A model generated the notes under the pieces. It had not been told where the DNA came from, did not search any database, and worked only from the letters and a program-made list of their open reading frames with translations. This document shows, one piece after another, positions 50,585 to 59,847 of a stretch of 64,000 nt of DNA. Source of the DNA: JANPBY01 sp963851405 (GTDB lineage Bacteria; Actinomycetota; Actinomycetes; DATJPE01). The position numbers and the translations under genes were made by a program. The stretch covers positions 1-64,000 of the forward strand of contig CAWKPB010000009.1 of NCBI GenBank assembly GCA_963851405.1, in the 5' to 3' direction. Every line of letters begins with the position of its first letter. Position 1 is the stretch's first letter.

Positions 50585-52624
50585 GTGGCCTGCGCCCGAA
50601 TCACTCCCCTCCCCGGCGCAGCCGCGGCCGCCGTTGTCGCGCTTCTCGCGCTCACCGGCCTGGCCCCAGCGACCCCCGCGGCTGCCCTGACTAGTCCGGA
50701 TCTCGTCGCGACCGTTCCCGCTACGACCACTCCCTCGGTGCTAGACAACGGCAGTGGCACGGCTGAGGTCCTCGCGATAGCCAAGGTGGGAAGCCGTATC
50801 GTCATCGGCGGGACGTTCTCCTCGATCGCCGACCCGGCGGGCATCCCAACGGCGGCCAACAACTTGGCCGTATTCGACGCTGCCACCGGAGAGGTCACAG
50901 CCCTTCCGACGGTGGACGGCGCCGTCCAGGCCCTTGCGAAGGGCTCGAAGAAGGGGACCGTGTGGGTGGGCGGATCCTTCAACACAGTCAACGGCAAAGC
51001 TCGCCCAAAGCTGGCTCTGATCGATGTGAAGACCGGGCAGTTGGTGAAGTCCTTCGCTCCACCCATCTTGGATGCCAAGGTCACCGACCTCGTGCGCGTC
51101 CCTGGTCACCTCATCGTGGGCGGGAAGTTCCGCACCGCTGATGGAAACAAGCAGCACGCGCTGATTTCCCTGGACAAGAAAACCGGGGCGAACGACCGTT
51201 GGATCAAGCTGTCCTTCACCGGTCACCACAACTGGATTAAGGGGACGGACAACCGAGCCCAGGCTCCTCGCGGAATCACCGCGATGGCGGTCGATTCCGA
51301 GCGCACTCGACTGGTCGTCGTCGGCAACTTCACCAAGGTCGACGGGCTGACGCGCGAGCAGGTCGCGGTGATCGATCTGACGCGTAGGCACCCGGGGCTC
51401 TGGCGCACATGGGCGACCGAGAGCTTCGCGTCCGAGTGCAACTACCGAAGATTCGACAGCTGGGTGCGCGACGTTGTCGTGGGTGCGAACGACAGCTACT
51501 TCGTGGTTGCCAGCACCGGCGGTGGTTACGGCGGCACGCTGTGCGACAGCGCCGCGCGACTTGAGCTCAAGACACGCTCCCGTACCGTGACGCCGACCTG
51601 GGTCTCATGGACGGGCGGCGACACTTTGGATTCGGTCGCCGCAGACGACCGGGCCATCTACATCGGCGGACACATGCGGTGGGTCAACAACTCCTACGGC
51701 CGCGATGAGGCCCAAGCCGGGGCCGTTCCACGCCCCTCGATCGCGGCACTCGATCCCGAGACCGGTCTGCCTTGGTCATGGAACCCCGGGCGGCACCCAC
51801 GTGGCGTGGGAGTCCAGGCCCTGCTCGTCACGGGCGAGGGTTTGTACGTCGGCAGCGACACGGACTACTTGGGGAAGGCCGAGTACTTGCGCCCTCGGAT
51901 CGCCCTCCTGCCGCGTGTGGGCGGCCAGGCGCTTCCGGCGATGGCGCCACCGCCCAATCCCGACGTGTACCGCGCTGGCACGCCGGATCTCGGTACTGGC
52001 CAGTTGGAGCGCCTCCATCTCGGACCGAATGGTGTGGACCAGACCTGGCCGATCCCTCTCGACAGCGATGTGCCGTGGGGCTCGGTTCGGGGCGCGTTCA
52101 CCGTCGATGATGACCTGTGGCTGACGATGGCCAACGGAGATCTGATCAAGCGGCCCTTCGACGGCGAGGCCGTTGGCGCCCCCACCACCGTTGAGCCCTG
52201 GAATGACCCGTTCTGGAGCGACCAGCAGACTGGCTCCAGAGGGAACCAGACGTACAAGGGCAAGCAGTCCCCCTTGGGATCAGCTCTCGCCAACGTCCGA
52301 GCTTTGACCTACTCAGACGGGCTGCTCTTCTACACGAACTACGGCAGTACGGCTTTGAATGTGCGCGGCTTCAATCCGGAGAGCGGCGTCGTGGCGGATC
52401 GCGGATCGATTGTCCCGGACGTCGTCGTACCGATGTCGACGACGGGCCTTTTCGTCAAGGGAACCTCGATGTATCTCGCCGACGCCGATGGAACCCTCAC
52501 GCGCAGGTCCCTTCAGGGGCGTGCGTTGGCGTCGACCGGTTCGGTCGTGAGCGGTCCCGGCATCGATGGCACCAACTGGGCCGACGCCGTGCTGTTCGCT
52601 GGCGTTGGTCCTGCCGCAGGGTGA
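50585..52624 (+). CDS. Secreted beta-propeller protein (delta-60/DUF5122-like repeats)
   Basis: A 679-residue exported protein. The first 35 residues form a Sec signal peptide: ARITPLPGAAAAAVVALLALT then APATPAAA. The mature part has repeated blades of the type VLAIAKVGSRIVIGGTFSSI...NNLAVFDAATGEV, GTVWVGGSFNTVNGKARPKLALIDVKTG and HLIVGGKFRTADGNKQHALISLDKKTG, each quoted in part. Later blades include AIYIGGHMRWVNN and GLYVGSDTDYLG. This is the delta-60 repeat pattern of cell-surface propellers. No sortase motif or membrane anchor is present. GTG 50585 is behind AAAGGGGGA. It sits inside the polyamine island but shows no obvious functional link to it. Confidence 0.8.
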   Translation: MACARITPLPGAAAAAVVALLALTGLAPATPAAALTSPDLVATVPATTTPSVLDNGSGTAEVLAIAKVGSRIVIGGTFSSIADPAGIPTAANNLAVFDAATGEVTALPTVDGAVQALAKGSKKGTVWVGGSFNTVNGKARPKLALIDVKTGQLVKSFAPPILDAKVTDLVRVPGHLIVGGKFRTADGNKQHALISLDKKTGANDRWIKLSFTGHHNWIKGTDNRAQAPRGITAMAVDSERTRLVVVGNFTKVDGLTREQVAVIDLTRRHPGLWRTWATESFASECNYRRFDSWVRDVVVGANDSYFVVASTGGGYGGTLCDSAARLELKTRSRTVTPTWVSWTGGDTLDSVAADDRAIYIGGHMRWVNNSYGRDEAQAGAVPRPSIAALDPETGLPWSWNPGRHPRGVGVQALLVTGEGLYVGSDTDYLGKAEYLRPRIALLPRVGGQALPAMAPPPNPDVYRAGTPDLGTGQLERLHLGPNGVDQTWPIPLDSDVPWGSVRGAFTVDDDLWLTMANGDLIKRPFDGEAVGAPTTVEPWNDPFWSDQQTGSRGNQTYKGKQSPLGSALANVRALTYSDGLLFYTNYGSTALNVRGFNPESGVVADRGSIVPDVVVPMSTTGLFVKGTSMYLADADGTLTRRSLQGRALASTGSVVSGPGIDGTNWADAVLFAGVGPAAG

Positions 52625-52625
52625 G

Positions 52626-53837
52626 TCAGACTTCCTGTTCGCGCTGACCCCACGGGGAGCCGTACTCCACCAAAGCAGCAAGGAACGGCTTCGGATCAAA
52701 CGCCTCTGGCCCGAGAACCCCTGAGCCCGACCAGGTCCCGTCGGCCAATAACTCCAACGCGATCACAGGATTGATCGCCGTCTGCCAAACGACCGCCTGG
52801 GAGCCGTACTCCGCCATCGACCATTCGTTGTCGACCACGTGGTAGTAGTAGGTCGATCGCGGCAAGCCATCCTTGCCGGTCCCGCGTACCCATAGACCAG
52901 CGCACGTCTTGCCCGACATCTTGTCGCCCAACGTCGCCGGATCAGGAAGGCACGCGGCCACGACATCCCGTGGGGAGACCTCGACGCCCTTCACCCGGAC
53001 CGGCTCGGTGCGGTCGAGGCCCAGCTTGCGAAGCGTCTTGAGGATGTCAATGAACTCATCCCCTAGGCCGTACTTGAAGGTCACCCGGTCCACGTCGACC
53101 CAACGTGGGATGAGCAGCACCTCCTCATGCTCAACGTTGACGCATTCGACGGGCCCAATTCCCTCGGGGAAGTCGAAGACCTCAGGCTCTGAGAACGGCT
53201 CAGTCGTGAACCACCCTCGATCTTTCTCATAGATGACTGGGGGGTTGAGGCATTCCTCGATCGTCGTCCACATGGAGAACGACGGCGCAAACGAGTACCC
53301 CGCGACCTCCAAATTCGCCCCATCGCGCACTCCAGCCTCGGTGATGTGACTGAAGTGCTCGTCAGCTGCGTAACGGGCAAAGACGTTGGCCAGGCCGGGT
53401 TCGATGCCGATACCCACCAAACACAGCCGGCCGGCCGCCTCCCACTCACCAGACCTGGCGAACTGCTCGTCCCCGAGTTTCACTCCGGTCAACTCAAAGG
53501 GCTTCTCTGGGTGCCGCTGAGACAGCGACATCGCCATATCTAGGTAGTCGACCCCCGCCGCAAAGGCGCCATCGAAGATTGGCATGTTGAACACGGGATC
53601 GACGGCGTTGAACACGTGCGTGATCTCGTGCTCACGGACGAGCGCCTCGACCGACTCCTGCGATGCTGCATCGACATGAGCGGCGACGAAACGATCGTCG
53701 CCGAGGGCGGCCACCGTCCGCTCAGCCTTGGCGAGGTCGTAGTCGGCCACGACCCATGCGTCGAAGAAGGCGCGTCGAGCCGCTATCCCGGCCGCTGCGG
53801 CACCGACGCCGCCAGCCCCAACCATCAGGATGCGCAT
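52626..53837 (-). CDS. Saccharopine dehydrogenase-like oxidoreductase
   Basis: A 403-residue protein with an N-terminal NAD(P)-binding fold (RILMVGAGGVGAAAAGIAARR) and VADYDLAKAERTVAAL, then a C-terminal catalytic domain typical of LYS9-type saccharopine dehydrogenases (GIEPGLANVFARYAADEHF, TIEECLNPPVIYEKDRGWF, YYYHVVDNEW, VWQTAINPVIALELL). The same fold includes carboxynorspermidine synthase and homospermidine-type enzymes, so a polyamine-related condensation or its reversal is possible given the neighbours. No carboxynorspermidine decarboxylase gene is seen. ATG 53837 follows AAAGGACGG. It follows the agmatinase gene with a 111-nt gap. Confidence 0.75.
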   Translation of the reverse strand: MRILMVGAGGVGAAAAGIAARRAFFDAWVVADYDLAKAERTVAALGDDRFVAAHVDAASQESVEALVREHEITHVFNAVDPVFNMPIFDGAFAAGVDYLDMAMSLSQRHPEKPFELTGVKLGDEQFARSGEWEAAGRLCLVGIGIEPGLANVFARYAADEHFSHITEAGVRDGANLEVAGYSFAPSFSMWTTIEECLNPPVIYEKDRGWFTTEPFSEPEVFDFPEGIGPVECVNVEHEEVLLIPRWVDVDRVTFKYGLGDEFIDILKTLRKLGLDRTEPVRVKGVEVSPRDVVAACLPDPATLGDKMSGKTCAGLWVRGTGKDGLPRSTYYYHVVDNEWSMAEYGSQAVVWQTAINPVIALELLADGTWSGSGVLGPEAFDPKPFLAALVEYGSPWGQREQEV

Positions 53838-53948
53838 GGAACCGTCCTTTCGCAACCGAGCGTGTCGGAGCACGTTAGCGCGCCGCGCGTCGACTCGCGA
53901 GCCCAGCAGCGGTCCGCGCGCGGGCAGCCCGTCCTTGCGGCCGTGGGG

Positions 53949-54977
53949 TCAGTTTTCGCCAGGGATGCGGCCATCAAGCAGGGGGCGGCCGGGATCCCAC
54001 TCAGTGCCATCGCGGGCATCTTGGCGGCGCCTGGCGATGGCCGAGAGCGCTTCAAGGACAACGCGGTTACCCAAAGCGGCGGTGATGTCAGCGTGATCAT
54101 AGGGAGGCGATACCTCGACGACGTCGACGCCGACCACGGGCAATTCGAGGCAGATCCGCCGCACCGAGTCCAGCAGTTCACGAGCCGACAGCCCCCCGGG
54201 CTCCGGCGTCCCCGTTCCGGGAGCGTGGCCCGGGTCGCAGACATCGATGTCGACCGAGAGGAAGACTCCATCGCATTCGTCGCTGGCAATGGCGAAGGCC
54301 TCGGTCAGGCAGTCGGCGAGCCCGCGGCTGACGATCTCGGTCATCTCATACGAACGCATGCCCTGCGCGGCCATCCAATCGAGGATGTCGGGAGGCGGCC
54401 AGTACCCCCGCAGTCCGATTTGTAGGAATCGGTCCCCTCGCGTAGCACCGGACTCGATGAGCCTGCGCATGGGCTGACCGTGCCCGACCAAGGATCCGAA
54501 CTCGTTGTCGCCGGTGTCAGCGTGGGCATCGAAGTGCAGCACGCTCACCCGACCCCAACCGATGCCCCGTGCCACGCCGGTCACGTCCGGCCAGGTGATG
54601 GTGTGGTCACCGCCCAGGATCACCGGGATGGCTCCCGCCCGGACCACCTTTTCGACCTCGACCTCAAGGGCTGCACAGGACGTCACCGCGTCACCCGAAT
54701 ACATCATGACGTCTCCGGCGTCGACGACGCGCAGGTCCTGCAAGCCGTCGGTCCGCAACGCCAGGCTGGGCCGCGATCCATCATGGGCCAGGTAGTCGGT
54801 CATCCGAATCGCCTGAGGTCCGAAGCGTGCCCCGGAACGGTACGACGTACCGCCGTCGAAAGGCGCCCCGAGGATGACGACATCTACATCCGCGTAGGTC
54901 GCCGCATCGTCCAAGTCGCAAGGATCCACGCCGAGGAAGGTGATGTCGGGGCCGTACTGCCCGCCGTATCGCGCCAT
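53949..54977 (-). CDS. speB: Agmatinase / ureohydrolase family protein
   Basis: A 342-residue binuclear manganese hydrolase of the arginase superfamily. All metal motifs are present: GGDHT, FDAHADTGDN and SVDIDVCDPGHAPGTGTPEPGG. The DPGHAPGTGTPEPGG stretch is typical of agmatinases and guanidinobutyrases, so the product is urea plus putrescine or GABA. Sequence alone cannot separate these, nor newer guanidino-acid hydrolase activities. ATG 54977 lies 7 nt after TAGGTT, suggesting a leaderless mRNA. A TTG at 54986 overlaps that hexamer and is rejected. Its place between the dehydrogenase and the saccharopine-dehydrogenase-like gene fits arginine- or agmatine-derived polyamine entry. Confidence 0.88.
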   Translation of the reverse strand: MARYGGQYGPDITFLGVDPCDLDDAATYADVDVVILGAPFDGGTSYRSGARFGPQAIRMTDYLAHDGSRPSLALRTDGLQDLRVVDAGDVMMYSGDAVTSCAALEVEVEKVVRAGAIPVILGGDHTITWPDVTGVARGIGWGRVSVLHFDAHADTGDNEFGSLVGHGQPMRRLIESGATRGDRFLQIGLRGYWPPPDILDWMAAQGMRSYEMTEIVSRGLADCLTEAFAIASDECDGVFLSVDIDVCDPGHAPGTGTPEPGGLSARELLDSVRRICLELPVVGVDVVEVSPPYDHADITAALGNRVVLEALSAIARRRQDARDGTEWDPGRPLLDGRIPGEN

Positions 54978-54984
54978 GACCGTC

Positions 54985-54990
54985 AACCTA
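54985..54990 (-). promoter_or_regulatory. -10 hexamer TAGGTT of speB
   Basis: On the minus strand TAGGTT ends 7 nt before ATG 54977. It lies in the 25-nt gap after the MmsA-type gene. Confidence 0.5.
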
Positions 54991-55002
54991 GCGCCCGCGA
55001 CG

Positions 55003-56499
55003 TTAGCTGTTCTGCGGGAACCCCAGGTTCAGTCCGCCGTGGCTCGGATCGAGCCACCGGGAGGTCACAACCTTGCCACGGGTGAAGAAGTGCACACCCT
55101 CGAGGCCGTGAGCGTGCGTGTCTCCGAACAGCGAATTCTTCCAACCGCCGAACGAGTAGTAGGCCATGGGCACAGGAATCGGCACGTTGATGCCGACCAT
55201 GCCGACCTCCACCTCGTTCTGATAGCGCCGCGCGGCGCCCCCATCGTTGGTGAAGATCGCCGTGCCGTTGCCATAGGGGTGATCGTTGACGAGAGTGAGC
55301 GCCGCGTCGTAGGAATCCACCCGCACGACCGAAAGGACAGGACCGAAGATTTCGTCGTTGTAGAGCGTCATGTCGGGGGTGACCTTGTCGAACAGTGTCG
55401 GTCCCAGCCAGAAACCATCGGCTCCGCCAGCGATCTCGACATCTCGACCGTCTACGACCAGTTCCGCTCCCTGCTCGGTTCCGGCGTCGAGGTACGAAGT
55501 CACCTTGTCGCGGTGTGCCGCGGTGATGAGCGGTCCCATGTCGGAGCCCTCGCGGCCGTCACCAGTCGTCAGGGTGGCCATCCGCTCCGCGATCTTGGCC
55601 ACCAGTTCGTCAGCCACCGGCTCCACGACCACGAGGGCCGAGATCGCCATGCAGCGCTCCCCCGCCGAGCCGAAGCCAGCGTTGACGGCCGCATCGGCCG
55701 CGAGGTCCAGGTCGGCGTCCGGCAGCACGACCATGTGGTTCTTGGCCCCACCGAGTGCCTGGACCCGCTTTCCATGGGCTGTGCCCGTTTCGTAGACGTA
55801 CTTCGCTATGGGCGTCGAGCCGACAAAAGAGATGCTCTTGATGTCCGGGTGCTCAAGAATCCGATCCACAGCAACCTTGTCCCCGTGGACGACGTTGAAG
55901 ACGCCCGCTGGTAGACCGGCCTCAGCCCAGAGCTCAGCCACCAGGTTCACCGCGGAGGGATCCTTCTCAGACGGCTTGACTATGACCGTGTTGCCAGCGG
56001 CGATGGCGAGGGGGAAGAACCACATGGGAACCATGGCCGGGAAGTTGAACGGGGAGATGATGCCCACAACGCCTAGCGGCTGACGGATCGAGTAGACATC
56101 GACCTTGGTCGAGACGCTCTCGGAGAAGCCGCCCTTCATCAAATGGGGTATGCCGCAGGCGAACTCCACGACCTCGAGGCCACGCGTGACCTCACCCAGC
56201 GCGTCGGAGAGGACCTTGCCGTGCTCTGCTGTGATGAGTGCGGCCACATCTTCCTTGCGGGCATTCAGCAACTCGCGGAACGCGAAGAGCACCTGGCTGC
56301 GCTTGGACAACGACGAGTTGCGCCACTCAGAGAACGCATCCTTCGCGATCGCCACGGCCTCGTCTACATCCGCCGACGAGGCGAAGTCAACGTAGCCGGT
56401 GATCTGACCCGTGGCGGGGTCAAAGACCTCGCCTCTGCGCTCGGCCACACCACCGTACGGCTTGCCACCAATCCAATGGGTGATGCGCGCTTGGGGCAT
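55003..56499 (-). CDS. mmsA: CoA-acylating methylmalonate/malonate-semialdehyde dehydrogenase
   Basis: A 498-residue aldehyde dehydrogenase of the MmsA group, which oxidises malonate or methylmalonate semialdehyde with CoA and NAD+ to acetyl- or propionyl-CoA. Group markers are ISPFNFPAMVPMWFFPLAIA, FVGSTPIAKYVYETG, GAKNHMVVLPDADLDLAAD and the catalytic Cys in GSAGERCMAISA. The absence of the general-base Glu of ordinary aldehyde dehydrogenases (GAKNH instead of LGGK) agrees with the CoA-dependent mechanism. In this island it could finish beta-alanine from spermidine or 1,3-diaminopropane. ATG 56499 is behind AAGGAG. Confidence 0.9.
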   Translation of the reverse strand: MPQARITHWIGGKPYGGVAERRGEVFDPATGQITGYVDFASSADVDEAVAIAKDAFSEWRNSSLSKRSQVLFAFRELLNARKEDVAALITAEHGKVLSDALGEVTRGLEVVEFACGIPHLMKGGFSESVSTKVDVYSIRQPLGVVGIISPFNFPAMVPMWFFPLAIAAGNTVIVKPSEKDPSAVNLVAELWAEAGLPAGVFNVVHGDKVAVDRILEHPDIKSISFVGSTPIAKYVYETGTAHGKRVQALGGAKNHMVVLPDADLDLAADAAVNAGFGSAGERCMAISALVVVEPVADELVAKIAERMATLTTGDGREGSDMGPLITAAHRDKVTSYLDAGTEQGAELVVDGRDVEIAGGADGFWLGPTLFDKVTPDMTLYNDEIFGPVLSVVRVDSYDAALTLVNDHPYGNGTAIFTNDGGAARRYQNEVEVGMVGINVPIPVPMAYYSFGGWKNSLFGDTHAHGLEGVHFFTRGKVVTSRWLDPSHGGLNLGFPQNS

Positions 56500-56648
56500 G
56501 GCCGACTCCTTCACTTCTCGCGTCGTGCGGACTCACTGCCCGCCGGCCCCTGAGTCTGCCCGCGCCTCCCCCGCCGATACAAGCAGCAACCTGTCGCCGA
56601 GGGGGCTACCCGGTTGACAGGCCGTCAAGTGCTTGGTGTCGACCCGCC

Positions 56649-58073
56649 TCAGGAGTCGAAGCCGAGACCAAGCCGATCCAGGGTCCGAAGCCATAGGTTT
56701 CGACGCCCCTCCGACTGGTCGGCCCGCACGATCGACCATCGGGTCATGTTGATCCCTGCTGCCTTGAAGGGCTCGGGCGGGAAGGGCAATGGCTTGCTGC
56801 GGACCATGTTCAGCCGAGTGCGTTCGGTGTCCTGCCCATCGATCAGGTCCAGCATTGCGTGGGCGCCGAAGCGAGTGGCACCTACGCCTAGTCCGGTGTA
56901 GCCGAGAACATAACCGACGCGGCCGCGGTGGGCGGTCCCCCAGAACGCCGTGAACCGAGTGCACGTGTCGATGACGCCACCCCACCGATAGGCAAATCGG
57001 AGCCCCTCCAACTGCGGGAAGGTCGTGAAGAAATTGCCGGCCAACTTCTTGTAGGTCTCGGCCCGGTGCTCGTGCTCGGCCTTCATCCCGTTGCCGTAGT
57101 AGTAGATGGCGTCATAGCCACCCCACAGGATTCGGTTGTCCGCGGTGAGTCGATAGTAGTGAAACTGATTGGCGGCATCACCAATGCCTTGACGCCCTTG
57201 CCAGCCGATCGAAGCCAGCTGTTCCGGGCTCAACGGCTCGGTCACGAGCACGTAGTCCCACACGGGAACGACATAGGGCCGTACGCGCTTCACCAGGGAG
57301 GTGAACGCGTTCGTCGCCAGGGCAACTTTGGCCGCCCGAACCCGCCCGAAGTCCGTCTTCAAACTGACCCCAGCCGGGTCCGATTCCAGAGCGGAAACTT
57401 CGGTGTTCTCGAAGAAGCGCACGCCCAGGCTCTCGCATGCGGCTTTGAGTCCCCAAGCCAGCTTGGCTGGGTGAACCAGGGCGCAACCGTCACGATCCAG
57501 TAGACCAGCGTGGTAGCTCGGCGAGTGGACCAACGCTTGCACTTCGTCTCGCTCAAGAAACTCTGAGTGGCCCCCGTACGGCGCTTCCAGCCCTGGCACT
57601 TCGCGCAACTCGTCTGCTTGCCAGGCTGCGGTGGCCACATCGAGTTCGCCGGTGCGCTCGAACTCCGCATCGATCCCGTACTTGAGCAGCGACTGTTCGA
57701 GCCCGTCCAGGTTCTCCCGTCCCATTCGGAGCAGATCCTTGAGTTCCGGCTCAAATCGCGCCAATCCATTGAAGAAACCATGAGTCAACGACGAAGAGCA
57801 GAAACCACCGTTGCGCCCCGAGGCTGCCCACCCAACCTGGTGGCCCTCGAGCACCACGACGTCACGGTCGGGGTTGTCCTCCTTGGCCTGGAGCGCAGTC
57901 CAGAGCCCCGTGTAGCCGCCACCAACGACCGCGAGATCTGCCGTGGTCGCACCTACCAAGGACGGGGCGGCGGCCGGGCGCGCGGGATCGGCCGTCCAGA
58001 ACGGAACTGGCTCCGCCTCGGACAATGAGGCGACCACCCAATGCGCGGGCGCCTCTGAGTTGACTGATGTCAC
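56649..58073 (-). CDS. FAD-dependent oxidoreductase, PuuB-like (gamma-glutamylputrescine oxidase family)
   Basis: A 474-residue DAO-family flavoenzyme. The FAD motif is ADLAVVGGGYTGLWTALQAK, followed by VVVLEGHQVGWAASGRNGGF, characteristic of PuuB and related amine oxidases, and later VKRVRPYVVPVWDYVLVTEPL. The C-terminal VGYVLGYTGLGVGATRFGA closes the FAD domain. It would oxidise a primary amine, free or gamma-glutamylated, to an aldehyde for the dehydrogenase encoded at the head of the operon. It overlaps potC by 4 nt, so it is the last gene of the ALDH-potDABC-oxidase transcript. Substrate choice is unresolved because no PuuA lies nearby. Confidence 0.85.
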   Translation of the reverse strand: MTSVNSEAPAHWVVASLSEAEPVPFWTADPARPAAAPSLVGATTADLAVVGGGYTGLWTALQAKEDNPDRDVVVLEGHQVGWAASGRNGGFCSSSLTHGFFNGLARFEPELKDLLRMGRENLDGLEQSLLKYGIDAEFERTGELDVATAAWQADELREVPGLEAPYGGHSEFLERDEVQALVHSPSYHAGLLDRDGCALVHPAKLAWGLKAACESLGVRFFENTEVSALESDPAGVSLKTDFGRVRAAKVALATNAFTSLVKRVRPYVVPVWDYVLVTEPLSPEQLASIGWQGRQGIGDAANQFHYYRLTADNRILWGGYDAIYYYGNGMKAEHEHRAETYKKLAGNFFTTFPQLEGLRFAYRWGGVIDTCTRFTAFWGTAHRGRVGYVLGYTGLGVGATRFGAHAMLDLIDGQDTERTRLNMVRSKPLPFPPEPFKAAGINMTRWSIVRADQSEGRRNLWLRTLDRLGLGFDS

Positions 58074-58921
58074 CGCGCGCGGCGCCTCTTGACTAGCTGA
58101 CCGCCGAGCACAATCGACAAGGCAATCAGGAACATCAACGATCCGACCACGTTCACCTGAGGAGGCACACCCCGCTGAGCGGCACCGTAGACGAACATCG
58201 GGAACGTGACCTCGGAGCCAGCGTTGAAGTTCGTGATGATGAAGTCGTCGAACGACAACGCGAAGGCCAACATCGCGCCCGAGATGATGCCCGGAAGCGC
58301 CAGCGGGAAAGTGATCCGCCAGAAGGTTGAGCTCTCGTTGGAGTAGAGGTCGGCAGCCGCTTGTTCCAGGCGAGGGTCGAGACCCGCCACCCTGGCCTTG
58401 ACGGTCACGACCACGAAACTGATCAAGAACATGATGTGCGCGATCAGGATGGTCCCGAAGCCAAGCGGGAATCGCATATTGAGGAACAGCGTGAGCAGCG
58501 AAGCCCCCATGACGACCTCGGGCGTGGCCATCGGCATGAAGATCAGCAGGTTCGTACCGGCGCGGCCCCTAAACCGGTACCGCCCCAGAGCGAAAGCCAC
58601 GAGCGTTCCGAGCAGCGTCGCGAACAGGGTCGCTATCACGGCGATCTCGAGGGAAAGAGTCAACGACTCGCACATCCCGGCAACGCCACACAAGTTGGTC
58701 CAAGCCTCAGTCGAGAACTCGTTCCACTGGTAGTTGTAGCGACCAACGGGGTTGTTGAACGAGAAGACCACGACGACCATGACGGGCAGGAACATGTAGA
58801 TCAGTGCAAGGCCAGCGGCGATCTGGACGATGTGCATCCGGATCCAGTGGAACGGCCCGCGCGGACGTCGGCTCTTGGTCTTCGCAGACGCGGGCGGTGC
58901 ATGCTGCACGGTGGCGGCCAT
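58070..58921 (-). CDS. potC: Spermidine/putrescine ABC transporter permease PotC
   Basis: A 283-residue inner-membrane permease with six segments. After a basic N-terminus (AKTKSRRPRGPFHW) come the first helix and, near the C-terminal third, the EAA loop reading LEQAAADLYSNESSTFWRITFPLALPG, quoted within limits as EQAAADLYSNESSTFWRITF, which contacts the ATPase. ATG 58921 overlaps the potB stop by one base (TGATG). It pairs with PotB to form the channel for polyamine uptake. Confidence 0.92.
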   Translation of the reverse strand: MAATVQHAPPASAKTKSRRPRGPFHWIRMHIVQIAAGLALIYMFLPVMVVVVFSFNNPVGRYNYQWNEFSTEAWTNLCGVAGMCESLTLSLEIAVIATLFATLLGTLVAFALGRYRFRGRAGTNLLIFMPMATPEVVMGASLLTLFLNMRFPLGFGTILIAHIMFLISFVVVTVKARVAGLDPRLEQAAADLYSNESSTFWRITFPLALPGIISGAMLAFALSFDDFIITNFNAGSEVTFPMFVYGAAQRGVPPQVNVVGSLMFLIALSIVLGGQLVKRRRAR

Positions 58922-59847
58922 CAGACCAGCTCCTCCGTGCCGGCGCGGCGCACGTACAACCACACAAGCACCACGATGGTGAGCATCAGCGTCACGGATA
59001 ACGCCGCAGCCGTCGGATAGTCACGCACCCGGAAGAACTGGCTGTCGATGACATTGCCGATCATGGCCTGTTTGGGAGTGCCCAGGAGTTGAGCGTTGAT
59101 GAAGTCACCTGCGGCCGGGATGAAGGTGAGCAGGGTTCCGGCCACGACACCCGGCAGCGACAGCGGGAAGGTCACCTTGCGAAAGCCCGCCCAAGGCGAG
59201 CAGTAAAGATCACCGGCAGCCTCGATCAGCCGGGGATCGAGTCGGTCGAGGCTCGCGAACAGCGGCAACGTCATGAACGGCAGGAAGTTGTACGTCAACC
59301 CGAGCATGACCGCGAGAGGCGTGGCCAGCAGCCGATCACCGGTGGTCAATCCGAGCAGGTCGAGAAGGTCGATGATGTGTGTGTTGACGACGAATGAGGT
59401 GACCGGCCCCTCATCACCAAGGATGTTGCGCCAAGCCAGGGTGCGGATCAAGAAGCTGGTGAAGAAGGGCGCGATGACCAGCACGAGAAGAAAGTTCTTC
59501 CAGCGACCCGACTTGAAGGCGATCGTGTAGGCGAGCGGGTAGGAGATGGCCAGCGTCAGAAGAGTCGCAACTCCGGCGTAATAGAACGAGCGGAGAAACT
59601 GCGAGCGGTACTGCCAGATCGCATCGCTGTAGTTGCTGAAGCTCAGTGTCTGCGTGTACCCCGTCGTTGGGCTACCGCTTTGCAGGGAAGTGTTGACGAG
59701 CGTGAGCATCGGGAAGATGAAGAAGATCGCGAGCCAGATCAGGCCAGGAATGAGTAGGAGATAGGGCACCCACCCCCGGGCTCGTCGGCGAGGCTTGTTG
59801 TCGCCCTCTCCGCGTTCGGTGTCCGCGAGGGCTGCCCCAGCGCTCAC
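58921..59847 (-). CDS. potB: Spermidine/putrescine ABC transporter permease PotB
   Basis: A 308-residue permease. A charged N-terminus (DTERGEGDNKPRRRARG) precedes PYLLLIPGLIWLAIFFIFPM, the typical first helix. The extracytoplasmic loop carries the TLSFSNYSDAIWQ segment seen in PotB proteins, and the EAA loop reads EAAGDLYCSPWAGFRKVTFP. It overlaps potA by 4 nt and potC by 1 nt, so the transporter subunits are translated in series. Confidence 0.92.
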   Translation of the reverse strand: MSAGAALADTERGEGDNKPRRRARGWVPYLLLIPGLIWLAIFFIFPMLTLVNTSLQSGSPTTGYTQTLSFSNYSDAIWQYRSQFLRSFYYAGVATLLTLAISYPLAYTIAFKSGRWKNFLLVLVIAPFFTSFLIRTLAWRNILGDEGPVTSFVVNTHIIDLLDLLGLTTGDRLLATPLAVMLGLTYNFLPFMTLPLFASLDRLDPRLIEAAGDLYCSPWAGFRKVTFPLSLPGVVAGTLLTFIPAAGDFINAQLLGTPKQAMIGNVIDSQFFRVRDYPTAAALSVTLMLTIVVLVWLYVRRAGTEELV

